Shown: positions 48,326-59,280 of the stretch, in pieces
How positions within the stretch are numbered: position 1 is the first letter of the stretch
How the letters are laid out: every line of letters begins with the position of its first letter
Origin: Nemophila menziesii
Lineage: Eukaryota > Streptophyta > Magnoliopsida > Boraginales > Hydrophyllaceae
DNA: 64,000 nt
NCBI GenBank assembly: GCA_029959085.1
Contig: JARWIR010000031.1
Coordinates: forward strand, 7,130,001 to 7,194,000
Direction: 5' to 3'
Program-made: the position numbers and the translations under genes
Notes under the pieces: generated by a model
What the model saw: the letters and a program-made list of their open reading frames with translations, nothing else
The model's database searches: none
What the model was told of the DNA's origin: nothing

Positions 48326-50058
48326 TGTCACGCCCCGAAAAAAAACACGACTATCTATCTAATTTAAAATAAATAAAAGTACATTTTATTACAACAATTT
48401 ACTATTTATTACATTTAAAATAAATAATTACAAGCTAGTAAATAGAAAAATCTATTCTTCCTCTTCAACCTGTTCCTAGGTAATTGACACTACCCAAATC
48501 CTTAAGTTAACTAGCACCTGAAAGGGTGGGAGAAAGAGGGGTGAGCTTCCACTAGCTTAGTGAGAAAGTAAATAATGGTCATATGTAAAATTTAACCTAG
48601 GGGCAGTAATTATATTTAAGACGCTGTCATTGAACTGGTATAGGTCTGAATATAAATTAAACATTTATAAAGCAATAAATAAATAAATCAGATAAATGTA
48701 CATATCAAACTAGGCAGCCCATACTACCCAGCAGGCTATATACACAAGCAAGTAATAAACACGTTGCAAAGGATACTGTGGTCTTGCCCTTATGACTCCC
48801 GCCGGAACTCTCGATCCCTTATCACTCCCACTGGTTATACCCCGGGTAAACCGAACCTACGACCCACTGGCCAAGGAACTCTCCGTCACATGCGCAATGT
48901 GGGAATAGATCATGATAGTCGTGTTAACCCTGGCAAGCCCGCTGCCGCCCAGTGTCACACGATTGTATCATGTCGAACAATGGATCGATAGATATATCAA
49001 ATATCAAATATGAATTGACTAAGTAGGTCGATTCAACAACGATAGCAATTAACAATTATTGGATAGACGGCGAAGTAGGTCGTGCTACCCCAAATATACA
49101 ATTAATTATATGATAACGAAATAATACAATTAATCAAATAATTACGAGACAATATAATTCAGATAGATAACACCACGTAGAGTCCAAAAACATCGAATTA
49201 AATATATTACTGAATAATTTAAAATAGGATTAAAGATAAACATATTAAAGATTATTTAAACCCTCACCTGAAAAAGAGGATATTAGTGGGTGATTATTAA
49301 GTGGCCGCCTTTCTACCCGATATTGGCATAACTTCTCATCTCGATTCGAAGTTCAATAATATTATTTACTGTTTATATATATTCTAATTGTTTAGTAAAT
49401 AAGAATAAGTGTTTTATTATAAAATTTCTTGACTGTTGTAATATATACTGTACATCTAACCAATATATGTCACATAAATATACATATACATTTATATATA
49501 AAGGAAGGAGACGTCGGTCAAGAAGGGAAAAGAATAAGAAGTTGACAAGTGTTCTTTAGTAAATGACTAAGATATTTATTGGCTGAGGTGGAGCTGTCTA
49601 ATTGAGCTTCTAGAAGAAAAGAAGAAAGAATGTTACATGACTATTAGTTGGTGGGATAAAAGGTGGTTGTGTGTAAATTATGCAACGTGGAATTATAATT
49701 CTTAGGTTCTTATTGCATTATCTAATTTCATACATAAATATGGTAATCCAAAAGCATCTATGGTGTAGTGTAAGCATACGTGATTCAGTCACGTATCCAA
49801 AAGCATCCAAAAGAATTTTTTTTTTTTTTTTTTTTTTTCTTTGAACAAAAAAAAGATTCAGTCATTATTTTCTGTACCTCAAAATTAGCTTTGAATTTAA
49901 CATTGAATACACGTTATAAACCTACCATATAAAGGTTATTCATGATTTAATTTCCAATCTAAATCAAACTATAAGTTATAATTTAAATAATTTTCTTTTT
50001 AAAAATTAAATGAATATATTAATTAAATCAGATACAAATATATATTAGGGGTATCACA
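48326..50058 (-). repeat. Array copy I: full LTR with a 73-bp insertion (1733 bp)
   Basis: The left part matches G and H, while the right part lacks the 26-bp deletion and carries an E-like CACATAAATATACATA block. Ends GGGGTATCACA directly before the right CCTAG. Confidence 0.93.
49782..49864. other. Small insertion with T23 run in copy I
   Basis: GATTCAGTCA at 49782-49791 is repeated at 49855-49864. Between them are 63 bases: two ATCCAAAAG-like pieces that copy nearby LTR sequence, 23 T (49816-49838) and an A-rich end. It looks like filler DNA or a tiny retrotransposed tail. No other copy in the array has it. Confidence 0.75.
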
Positions 50059-50063
50059 CCTAG
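50059..50063. repeat. Target-site duplication CCTAG, right copy (LTR array)
   Basis: Matches 32715-32719. Confidence 0.92.
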
Positions 50064-50973
50064 TTCACTCAATATAGACGAAAACTCTATAAATCGAGTT
50101 CAAATCGATTGGGATATTGTAAAATCACTTATTACGGGTATCAACTACTGGGAATCGGAAAATAAGTCGATTTGGATCAAGTTTACACACAAAGATATAG
50201 GACAGGTCTGATATGGCTGCGGAATTTTTGGACATGAAGAAAGTAAATGTAAGAACCCTAAAACTATACCCAAATTGGGGGCTTGGATTAAAACATCCAC
50301 TAGAGGTCCAGCTTACATGGTAAGACAACTAACAGAGAAAGGTAATAAAGGAGACAGAGCTACAGTTAGAAAAATTGCTAACTTACCAACATCGAGTCAG
50401 AATCGGATGAACTCAGAACAAGTAGAAGGATCTAAACTCAGTAACGGAGCTGTTAACAAGGTTAGTAACGGTAACGAAAAATGAGTACTAAAGCAATTTT
50501 TGAATTTGGTATGAGTAATGGTAGTGGTAGCGAGAAATGACAACAAATGGCTACAATGAGAGAGAAGAAAAAGGACGTTTACGGTGGTGAAAATGTTTTG
50601 TCGGTTTCGATTATGAAAGAGAAGGAAGCCTAAAATAATATATATTTAGAAAAATAAAATCAATTGGCCACGCTGGCAGAGTCTCTTCGTAATAAACTTA
50701 ACTCACCCCAGGCTCAAGAAAAGGAAATTCTTTTTGGAAGTTTTGAAAGCCCAAACCATTTTAATAACAGCCCTAATGTCCTATTTAAATGCCCACCAAA
50801 CAAAAGCCCATCTCCACAATGCCCAAATCAAAACCCAAATACCCAAATCCACTCTACCAAATCCTCCACTTCAGAAAATCCCAATCCTCCGTCTTCTGAA
50901 AATCGCCCAAACACATCTAACCCTATAATCAAAACTCCTTCAACCTCTATCCTAAACTCCGATGATTACTCCA
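50064..50973 (+). pseudogene. LINE-3 ORF1, central part with zinc knuckle
   Basis: Coding sense resumes directly after CCTAG: I-D-W-D-I-V-K-S-L, then Y-G-C-G-I-F-G-H-E-E-S-K-C near 50210-50250. This is a C-x2-C-x4-H-x4-C knuckle whose first Cys codon is now TGA. The frame 50275-50484 continues it, followed by Ser/Asn/Pro-rich low-complexity coding sequence (50664-50996) with shifts. In plant LINEs this part binds the element RNA. It is cut at 50973 by Athila-like element 2. Confidence 0.75.
50969..50973. repeat. Target-site duplication CTCCA, left copy (element 2)
   Basis: CTCCA recurs at 60841-60845, just outside the TG...CA ends of element 2. Confidence 0.93.
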
Positions 50974-52531
50974 TGGTGGTCCTTTGTGTGTTATAAATAA
51001 ATGCAAATAATAATCGAACCACAACCGCAAGTGTACGGTTGTCCCAAGTAGTATATATGATAAAACAGTTCGTTCCAAGGACGGGATGGTTGACTACAAT
51101 GCTTATCAATTAATGATTGATGCACTTATGAAAGCAAATAAAGATAATATGTTTGTTTGGTTTTGTATTAATGCTAAGTAAATAAAAGACAATTATTAAA
51201 ATGCAAATAAAAGCTAAGACGCAAGTAAAATGATGTAAAACGCAATATGAGAAGTAGCACTTGAGAACGCAAGGATCCTCCCAATCCTATTTCCTAACTT
51301 ATGTTGTTTAAGGGCTAAATTGGTCAATTACAATGGTCGGGATTCTAAATTCCTAATACCCCCGTCAGGGTGGACTATAAGGCGATCCTAGAGTGTCACT
51401 AGTCCCGTCAGGGTAAATATGATCCACCTTTGGGTGTTTAAGTTTTATTACCTCATTGGCCCTAGAATTAACTAAGTTCGTCAGAATCAATAGTTTCTAT
51501 CCTAGATTGAATAAATGGTTCTGTATCTAAACCCTCCGTCAGGATGATCCAATCGCCACTAATTGGAATAGCCTAAATACTAATACCTGTTCCTAGTTCA
51601 TGACGCTAAAAACAGTAAATAATCTTAATTTATCGAAAAGAGTAAAAGCCCCAATCTAATTTAATTTAACAAAAACCCAAATTCAACATTCGTTATTCAA
51701 TACGATTGGGATTCACCCATTAATTGTTCTCAAGCACTATGAAATGTTTAGCTCATATTAAAACGAAAAACTAATTTAAATGTAAAGGAATCCATATTGT
51801 TTACAAAATTAAAAGATAAAAAGAACCTAATTTCCGGAATAGGAATGACTACGAACGGAGATATAGACCCTCTCCAGCTCTTGTAGCTTCTTCTTTCTTC
51901 CTTCTGTTGCTTCTCTCTGGTGTTTAATCTTGTGGAATGTGAATTGTATGAAAAATAGAAGTCCAGACCTCCTTTTATAAGTGCAAATTCGGACTTGGAC
52001 CTAGGCTTTTAATTAAATGAAATATAAAAGGCCCAAGTCCACTAACTTAGCCCAAAATCCCGTAACTGCTGATATGCCTTCACTAAAACGGCTTTTCCCA
52101 ATTCGTTATGACTCCGATTGACCTCATACCAGTTGCTAAAGTTCCGTAACTCGATAAGGAATGTTTTCTCTTCAAAAGTCAGCGGCTAAATCAGTTCTTA
52201 AGCACCTCGAAATCAGCAATCTATGGCCTGGAAAATGGATTTTCAGCTCTAAAAATAATATCTTCGGGATTTATCTTCAAGTCTTGATTCTATCTCTTGA
52301 TCTTTGACTTTCTCCTTGGATTCCTCTTCTAGCTAACATCTAAAACCTGTAAACTTTACACCAAAAATACCAATATTACGCGCAAAAGTTTAATAATTTA
52401 AAAATGCTAGAAATAAAAAGGAAATTCCGGATTATTGCATATTTAGTCCAAAAGTCTATCAAATTGATTAAATAAACACCAAAAATGATGTCTCCTAAGG
52501 GTCGAAAATAAGAACAATTAAGGAGACATCA
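50974..52531 (-). repeat. 3' LTR of element 2
   Basis: 1558 bp. In the element's sense it starts TGATGTCTCC and ends GGACCACCA. A candidate TATA box (TTATAAAAGG in sense) lies at 51971-51980. Confidence 0.95.
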
Positions 52532-52545
52532 AGTCCCCCAACTAA
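52532..52545 (-). promoter_or_regulatory. Polypurine tract of element 2
   Basis: In sense orientation TAGTTGGGGGACT abuts the 3' LTR; it matches the form of the element 1 tract. Confidence 0.8.
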
Positions 52546-53880
52546 AATCTTTGTCGTCCCGACAAAGCAAAACAAAATAAAACAAGGGGTAGAAGTAAAC
52601 GCAAGAACAAATAGAAGCTAGCAAATACACCTAAAGCAATTCTTAAGATAAATCTCATATAGCAAACACTAAGAACTAACATATACATACACTAATCATG
52701 CAACATCAAACATAAATAATCTCAATCATAAAATTAAAGTCGCAATGCTTGAAGGTTACACTTGTACTCATCTCTGTATGATGGCTATAGGGTGGTCATT
52801 AATCCTACCTTGCTTTGAACGCTCCACCTAGTATATTCCCTATCAACAGAATCATAAATTCACTATGCACTTAGGAATCACGAGGTCTTTATGGTTTTAA
52901 TAATGGCTTAAGGACGATATGGATGTATATTTGGTAAATTTGAAGTGAGCTTTTGGCTCTCTCCTCACTTACCATCAACAATGTCCTCGAGCTTGAGTTT
53001 ACGCTAAAAAATGTCCTCACTCACCCATTTGACGCATTAATGTTGCGTCCCCATGTTAACCCAAATACAACTAAGATGATTTCCAAAAAATATTCCACTT
53101 TGCCGATTTATTTATTCTTTCTTTCTTTTTATTTTTGTACAAGATACCCATGACCATCGTTTTGATGTGAAAAGTCATGTCTCTTATAATTTTCTTTTTC
53201 TTTTCTCTTTTTTTTTTCGTTTTCAAAATTCGGCAAAGGGTTACAAATAATAATATCATCTACCTTTTTGTGCCTCAATACAAACACATATAATCCCTTC
53301 CCAATGTAAATTCCCAAATGTGGACCCTCCACCCCAAACTCAAACTCGAGACAAGTCTCAGGGTTGTGATTCAAGTGCGGGTCATTTGGTCATGCCTAAT
53401 AATCTAAAGGATAGTGGGCTTATATCGTGGCTACAAAAGAAAAGGCTTAAGGCTCAAAATTGGGCTAAGACGGATAAAATTATAATTAGGGATAGCAAGC
53501 TAAAACGCTTCAAATGGCTAACAAAGAACTGCCCCTATCATTTTCCTAAGTACATAGCTTGTCTTTAGTTCATATCTAGGTGGGTTCTCTACTAATTAGG
53601 ATTTCACGTTCTACACACCAAGCATATTCCTTAAGTACAAGCTTACTTCATTTGCATTGTTCATTAATTTTTCCTATCAATTACCTATGTTCGCATGCAA
53701 TTGTAAGTGCGTTTTATGTTATTCCCTAAAGTCCACTATTTACTATCATTGATTCATCAAAAGTATGCTTAAAGGGACATTTAAAATCTTCTATAGTCAA
53801 ACGCAACTCCGAAAATTATTTTATTGAAAGCAAATAAAACACATAACACATAAAAACTGGGATGAGGCAAGGAACCCCAC
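52546..53880 (-). other. 3' noncoding region of element 2
   Basis: No gene supported. It contains the block conserved with element 1 (about 52947-53005; in sense ACTCAAGCTCGAGGAC ... GTGAGGAGAGAGCCAAAAGC) and an AGTTTGGGGTGG tract (53329-53340 in complement). The small open frames on both strands have no domain. Confidence 0.6.
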
Positions 53881-53915
53881 CCCAAACTCAAAAATGAGTC
53901 GTGTCCCCACGACTC
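53881..53915 (-). promoter_or_regulatory. Hairpin plus polypurine-like tract after env-position ORF (element 2)
   Basis: GAGTCGTG - TCCC - CACGACTC (53896-53915) is a perfect 8-bp stem with a 4-base loop. Next to it, in sense orientation, comes ATTTTTGAGTTTGGG and a further G-rich run. It lies about 67 bases after the env-position stop codon. Confidence 0.65.
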
Positions 53916-53981
53916 GAAAAGACTCAACGCAAGAAAAATAAACTAAACTAACTAAAACGCGAAAGGGATAGAAAACGTATC

Positions 53982-55316
53982 TTAACCAGCGCGAGGCTGG
54001 TTATCGGTGTTGTGTCCATGAACTTTCTCTTGCGTAAGTATACCATAGGTGGCGTGTTGAATTGTGCTCACCCCCATTAACATGTTTCGGAGAAGTTCTA
54101 ACTCTTTTGTAACGTTTCCCAAAGACGCAATCATCTTCACTTGGTTCTCTTCTAACACCTTCACTTTCGCTTCCAACTCATTGGTGGTATGCATCTTCTT
54201 CTTTGGAGGAGCTATAGGATTTCTTGTTGCCTTTAACACCTCATCATGAATGTTCTTGATCAAAGCTAAACCCATACTCTCACCCACTACAACACGATCA
54301 ATCTCTGCGTCTTTACGCGGAACCTTTGCGTCTAAGCAGAAAGTAGTGATGGTACAAGGAAATTTGAGATTTTGTTGTGAAGTAGGAATTCGAGCAAATT
54401 CCATGATGGTATCATATATCACACGAGAAACATCTATAGGTTTCTCCATGATAATACAATTAATGAACAAAAGATGCTCCTTCTTCACTTCCGATATGTG
54501 TTTAACTCCGAAGAAGGTAGGGATTATGAAGCGTGACCAAATCTTGGCACATGGTAACAAGTTACTACTATACATCTGTCCAGGATATCTCTCTCCTTCG
54601 GGAATTGGGCGGGCCACATCAACAAGCACTTTCCCCCAAAGGGATTCATAATCAAACGAAGGTTCTTTTAGAGACTCTTGAAACGGACATCTTCCAGAAA
54701 ATTCGGGTAATTTCAATGATTTACGAATAAGCTCAACGGAGAAAGGAACTACCTTTTTGCGAATAATAACTGCTTCTTTTGAGAAGGCGATTCCTTCATA
54801 AAAATCTCGCACCAAGGTAGGAATATACTCAAGCTTCCTTTCACGCAATTCAGTCCAACCCAATTTATCACAAGTTATACCATAATCTTTATAAGCACTA
54901 GTCATAATACCCTTAGGAAGAATCATCTCCTCACCAAACTTCAAAAATTGAATTCTATCACGAACCTGCGTATCCCATGGAACGAAGACTCTTTTAGGCT
55001 TTTGAGCCCAAGCTTTCCTACGCGGAGGTTTCGGTTGTTGCACTGGTTCTTCGGGAACCTCTTGTTCAGTTTCTTCCTCAATCTCTTCTTCAACTTATTC
55101 CTCACTTTCTTCATCACTTTCATCAATTAACCTACTCTTTTTCGGATTAGCCTTACTTGGATTTTCTTTTCGTTTCGGAGCAATTGGGTTTTGGACAGTC
55201 TTTTTGGATCGCGAATCCGGAATCTCAATTGCTTGGTCTGGGCTAGCTCCAACATTGTTCCTGTTTCTTGGTATGTTTCTTCGATAGTTACACATGGAAT
55301 CGGTTCTGTTAGTCAT
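53982..55316 (-). pseudogene. env-position ORF of element 2 (plant-transposon-protein-like), one stop
   Basis: One frame from 55316 to 53982 (444 codons) is interrupted only by TAA at 55095-55097, inside an acidic Glu run. The N-terminal third is Lys/Arg/Pro-rich and then acidic. The middle carries F-V-P-W-D-T, V-V-P-F-S-V-E-L-I-R, K-I-W-S-R-F-I-I-P-T and L-L-F-I-N-C-I-I, matching element 1. A C-terminal Leu/Glu coiled coil (L-E-A-K-V-K-V-L-E-E-N-Q) follows. It is the 'putative plant transposon protein' type of domain; its role is unknown. It lacks an obvious signal peptide or transmembrane span, so an envelope function is not supported. Confidence 0.78.
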
Positions 55317-55690
55317 CTCTTTTCACCCCAAACTCAAAACTTCAAATAGAGGAAAAGCTAGAGAAAAGCTTTGAAATTTGATGTTTTGAGGTTTAAAACT
55401 TGAAGAATTTGGTGTTATATGATATAGGTTAAGGTTATTTGAGAGGAATTGTGAAAGAATTGGGTTTAATTTCAAGGTTGGGAAGAGAGAATTTATGAAG
55501 AAAAGATAAATTTTGGTGATGTTTTGGAGAAGCTATGAGTTGATTGTGTGTTTTTGTGATGAAAGAGGGTTTGATTTGATGATTTTATAGTTGTTTGTTG
55601 ATGAATTTCGGAGTAGGTGGAGGCAAGGACTCGGAATATAAAGTTTGTCTTGGAAAAGAGGCAAAAAACTAGGTTTAAGGAACTCAAAAC
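55317..55690 (-). other. Leader before the env-position ORF (element 2)
   Basis: In sense orientation this is a C/A-rich, G-poor stretch without a supported ORF, like the matching stretch in element 1. A CACCCCAAACT motif lies at 55325-55335. Confidence 0.4.
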
Positions 55691-56095
55691 CGCCTCTCGC
55701 TACAGGTGGCCGGCTAGCCGGCGGATTCGCTGGCATGCCGGTCGCGAGGGCGGTGGAAAAATTACTAAATTCGTTTTTTTTTTACCTCAAAACGCAAGCA
55801 CATTGCGTCGTCGCTGACGCAGTGATCAGAAACCTCGACATCCTTGGCCGGCTAGCCGGCGGATTCGCCGGCATGCCGGCGAAATGTCGATGGCGCAAAT
55901 GATGACGCAGCAACCTTGCGTCGTCGCTGACGCAAGGACCAGAACCTTCACCTCCTTTGGCCGGCTAGCCGGTCAGTTGACCGGCATGCCAAAGCTGCGT
56001 CGTCGCTGACGCAGTGGTCAGAGAGTTGGGGTCCTTCAGCTCGGTTGGCCGGTATGCCGGCCAGCTCGCCGGCTAGCCGGTCAAACCTGCTGTGG
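55691..56095 (-). repeat. Palindromic GC-rich tandem repeat of element 2
   Basis: GGCCGGCTAGCCGG occurs at 55708, 55846 and 55959, with a CGCCGGCTAGCCGG copy at 56067; the spacings are 138, 113 and 108 bp. Each is paired, 6-9 bases away, with a CATGCC-centred partner (CCGGCATGCCGG or CCGGTATGCCGG); in the last copy the pair is in reverse order. Between the pairs lies another recurring block, TGCGTCGTCGCTGACGCA, itself partly palindromic. The array holds the same place as the 107-bp repeats of element 1. Confidence 0.9.
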
Positions 56096-56315
56096 ACTTC
56101 AAAATTTTTCGTTTTCTCTTCGTTTTGACCCCAAACTCATGACCATTATACCCCTGAAATCATCAAAAACAAACACCCTTCCTCATTCTTAATAATAAAC
56201 ACTAATTATAACAAAAATCAAACTCATCTAAACTACGAAAAATAAGAACTTAAACTAATATACACGAAATTGGCTTTTGTTTAACGTCGTTAAGCTCGAC
56301 GGGTTACCTCGTTCA
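56096..56315 (-). other. Element 2 spacer between integrase tail and palindromic repeat
   Basis: A/T-rich noncoding DNA with a GACCCCAAACTCA motif at 56127-56139. Nothing else was recognised. Confidence 0.4.
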
Positions 56316-57485
56316 TTAGTCATTGACATAACCTCCCCAGCAGTGAGTGAGGTTGTCAATATTTGCAACTCGGAATTTACATCCTTTAGCTTTTATGCCC
56401 ACTAGTTTATCTGAGATAACCTTCGTGACCATGAATGGTCCTAACCAAGAACTTTTCGATTCACGTACCTTTGGAGGGGAATTTGGTTTCTTCATAGCTA
56501 CTTCTTCACCTACTTTGAACCCCTTTTTCTTTCTTTCTTTCTTAGGTTCCTTCGGAACCTTCGTGGCACGTGCTTTCTCTTTCTTCTTTGCATGATTTAG
56601 TTGTGGATTTTTAGGGTATGGAGGAGCTTTAATTGGTGGTTTCTTTCGTAGCTCTTTCTCCTCCACTCCTAAAGTGTCCACAACATTAATTGGCTCTTTT
56701 CTTACCGGTTCCATTACATCTATACGAAAACATTCTTCCTTGGAATCCGGAAACTTCATAGGTCTAAATACATTAAACTTCATTTCCTCGTTTTGGATTC
56801 TCATTATCATTTCGCCATTTTCTACATCAATCAAGGTACGCCCCGTGGCTAGGAATGGTCTTCCCGAAATGATGGGGACATTCCTATCCGCGTCGTAATC
56901 AAGTATAATGAAATCAGCGGGAAAAATTAACGTACCTGCCTTAACGAGGACATCTTCGATTCGGCCTTCCGGATGTGCAAGAGATCGATCCGCCATTTGC
57001 AAGACCATAGAAGTGGGTCTTGCTTCGATATTAAGCTTGTCAAAGATTGATTTGGGCATAAGATTTATGCTTGCACCCAAATCGCATAGCGCTTTTCCTT
57101 TCCACTCATTACCAATAGATATCGGAATTGTAAAGCTGCCCGGATCAACTAACTTTGGAGGTAGTTTACCTTGACAAATAGCACTACATTCCTCAGGGAG
57201 ACCAATCATCTCATTATCACAATACGGCCTTTTGTTAGTGAGGGCTCGTTTAAAAAACTTAGGATACTTGGGTACATCTCGAATAGCTTCTAGCAACGGA
57301 ATATTTATGCTAAGACCTCTTACCTTGTTAAAGAATTTTTGATAATCAGCCATATCACCCTTCTTTTGAACTCTCGATGGAAATGGTGGAGGAGGACGGT
57401 TTATTATAGTATCATTTTTCTTTTTCGGAATTTCATTAGACCTCTCCACTTCTTCTACTTCAACTTCTTTATCTTCATTCACCAC
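56316..57485 (-). pseudogene. Aspartic protease fused to integrase C-terminal tail (element 2)
   Basis: 389 uninterrupted codons in the same frame as gag, separated from it by a TAA at 57492-57494. Numbered from 57485, residues 115-250 are a retroviral-type protease: P-G-S-F-T-I-P-I, active site D135-L-G-A-S139, F-I-I-L-D-Y and S-G-R-P-F. A Lys/Pro-rich linker (about 285-320) leads into residues 323-389, F-K-V-G-E-E-V ... W-L-G-P-F ... C-W-G-G-Y, the C-terminal tail of an Athila integrase. Reverse transcriptase, RNase H and the integrase core are gone without loss of frame. The protease would mature Gag; the tail's role is open. Confidence 0.87.
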
Positions 57486-57491
57486 CTCTTT

Positions 57492-59081
57492 TTATTTTCT
57501 AACTTCTTTTTCTTTTATAACCGGAAAAGGAGGTGGAGGAAGGTTCTTACCACTTCTGAGAGTAATAGCTTTACAGTCTTCTATTTGTATTGGATTCTCA
57601 GTATCGCTAGGGAGTTGCCCTTGTGGACGTTGATTCAGTTGTTTATTTATCTGATTCATCTGATTCTGTAATAACTTCATGTTTGCTTCAGATGCTTGTT
57701 GACGTTCCATGGCTTGTGTCTGAAAAGAAATTAAACTTTCTACGGTTTTCTGAAGGGTAACTACACCTTCTTGTGGATAGGCAGGTAAGGCTTTCTGGTT
57801 TAATGTTTCATCGTAAGTATTCTGAGGAGCTTGTCTTTGTACATAATTACCTTGATTCTGTCCTCCTTGATAATTGTTGTGTGGTCTTGGATTATAGTTG
57901 TTACCTTGGGGACGCGGCTGATACGCATATGTAGGATTGGCTGCCCCATTGGGATTTGAGTATTGAAACCCAGGATGGTTTCTGTTAGGCTGATATCCAT
58001 TACCACTCGAATTGAAATTACCTCTGTTGGACATAAACATCACAGACTCTTGGTTATTCGGACAATTTTCCTCATCATGATCATCTACTCTGCAAATCGA
58101 ACACATATACACCTCTTGTGCAGCATGCACAGCTACCTTCTTACCCAAAAATCCTTCTTTTACAGCTAAAGTAAGCTGCTTCAATTGTTGCTCTATAGTA
58201 TTCTGAATCTTATTCTCAAACGTAGCAAACTTTTCTTCCATATCAACATTATTTACTCCTTTAACCGGTGTTCTTACTGAATTCCACCCAACTTCATTCT
58301 TGACTATTCTTTCTAAAATGATCTTAGCATGAGCGGGTTGAACTTGAAGAAAACCTGCACCACATAACGTATCCAATTTCTCTCTTGAAGTCCCATCAAG
58401 GCCTCTGTAAAAGATTTTTATCTGGAATCTTGTCCAACTCTTACCCACAGTTTCATCATATTCTTGACGGAAATGTGTCAACTCTAATTCAGCATCTAAT
58501 CGCATGTTACTTGGCTAATACCTGTCAAAGAAAGCAGTCTCTAATTGGTCCCAGTTGGTTATCTTCGTAGGATCTTGTGTATCGTGCCATTCACTTGCTC
58601 CATCAATAACAAAGAATTTAAACGCAGCAAAATACATCTGTTCTCTTGAAACTCCTTGTGTGATATAAGAATCACATATCTGTTTGAATTTCTGTACTGC
58701 TCTAAGAGGATCTTCTGATGGTCTTCCACGAAAATTCCCAAAATTTTGGAATTGAGCTAACATACCCGAATCTGGACGGAATCGCGGAACATTAATATCT
58801 GGAGCACCTAATCCTATAGCAGGAGCACGGAATGGAACTTCTGGTGGGCCATTAGTAAACCACAGATCTTGATTCATCACTATCTGAACTTGAGGATTAG
58901 GATTTAGTGGTGCAATAGGAGGAATAAGGCCAGGAGGCGCTAAAGGTTGGCCATTCGCGCCTTGTTGACCTGGTTGATTATTTTGTTGATCTTGAAGATT
59001 TATCTCATCCATTCTGTTAATTAATTCTTCTACCTCTAAAGCTTCTCGTTCTCTCTTTCTCTTGTTAGCAAGTCTGATCAA
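57492..59081 (-). pseudogene. gag of element 2, two in-frame stops
   Basis: One frame from about 59138 to 57495 is broken by TAG at 58515-58517, where element 1 has Tyr in F-Y-P-K-S-M-R, and ends at TAA 57492-57494. The first ATG upstream (59142-59144) is followed at once by TGA, so the start is unclear; 59081 is only a conventional left edge. Gag-domain motifs: A-V-Q-K-F, S-E-W-H-D, F-F-D-R-Y, S-W-T-R-F and I-F-Y-R-G-L. Between the last two about 18 residues present in element 1 are missing in frame. A C-S-I-C-x4-H-x4-C knuckle lies near 58050-58100, then Asn/Gln/Pro-rich sequence. Gag would form particles and bind RNA. Confidence 0.88.
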
Positions 59082-59256
59082 CGATTCTGGATTACTAAGG
59101 ATAGGAGGTGTTGGCTCTAGATCCTTGAATAGTCTTCTTCACATACACCAAACCTAAAAACCTGAAAAGAGATGGACAAACAAAAAGCGTAAAACTGATA
59201 AAATAAAATAAATGCAACTATCACTAAAGGATAAACACCGTGGTCACACGCTACCG

Positions 59257-59274
59257 TCCCCGGCAGCGGCGCCA
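59257..59274 (-). promoter_or_regulatory. Primer binding site, tRNA-Asp type (element 2)
   Basis: The complement reads TGGCGCCGCTGCCGGGGA, identical to element 1, 6 bases from the 5' LTR. Confidence 0.9.
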
Positions 59275-59280
59275 AAAACT

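Larger units (their letters stand above)
32720..50058 (-). mobile_element. 17.3-kb multi-LTR array of a non-autonomous chromovirus-like element
   Basis: Read on the plus strand the array starts TGTCACGCCCCG and ends GGGGTATCACA, between CCTAG duplications. It holds seven full LTRs (1632-1733 bp), two truncated LTR copies at the left, and six internal regions of exactly 489 bp, all in the same orientation. Each internal region has, on the minus strand, a primer site TGGTATCAGAGC (initiator tRNA-Met) two bases from one LTR and a polypurine tract against the other, so the element reads right to left. There is no gag or pol beyond a short Pol-tail-like stretch. The ends resemble Tekay-type chromoviruses. 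The array looks like repeated recombination within one insertion. Confidence 0.9.

Noticed and set aside
34561..48991. Recurrent 73-79-residue plus-strand ORF in most LTR copies (34561, 35959, 40251, 42401, 44504, 46643, 48764)
   Set aside because: It recurs only because the LTR recurs. It is antisense to the element, truncated or altered by small indels in F-H, disrupted in D, and has no domain-like motif.
32720..50058. Array as satellite or centromeric DNA
   Set aside because: Units have TG...CA ends, primer sites and polypurine tracts, and a single target duplication flanks the array, so it is retroelement-derived. An assembly error is unlikely because copies differ by private changes, but only long reads can exclude it.
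32720..50058. CRISPR-like regular repeats
   Set aside because: Units are about 2.1 kb, eukaryotic LTR sequence, with no short repeats and unique spacers.
53982..55316. True retroviral-type envelope gene
   Set aside because: The ORF is in the env position but shows no signal peptide, fusion peptide or transmembrane anchor; it matches the plant-transposon-protein-type domain.
56347..57174. Plus-strand open frames opposite the element 2 protease
   Set aside because: Shadow frames of the clearly coding minus strand, with no motif of their own.
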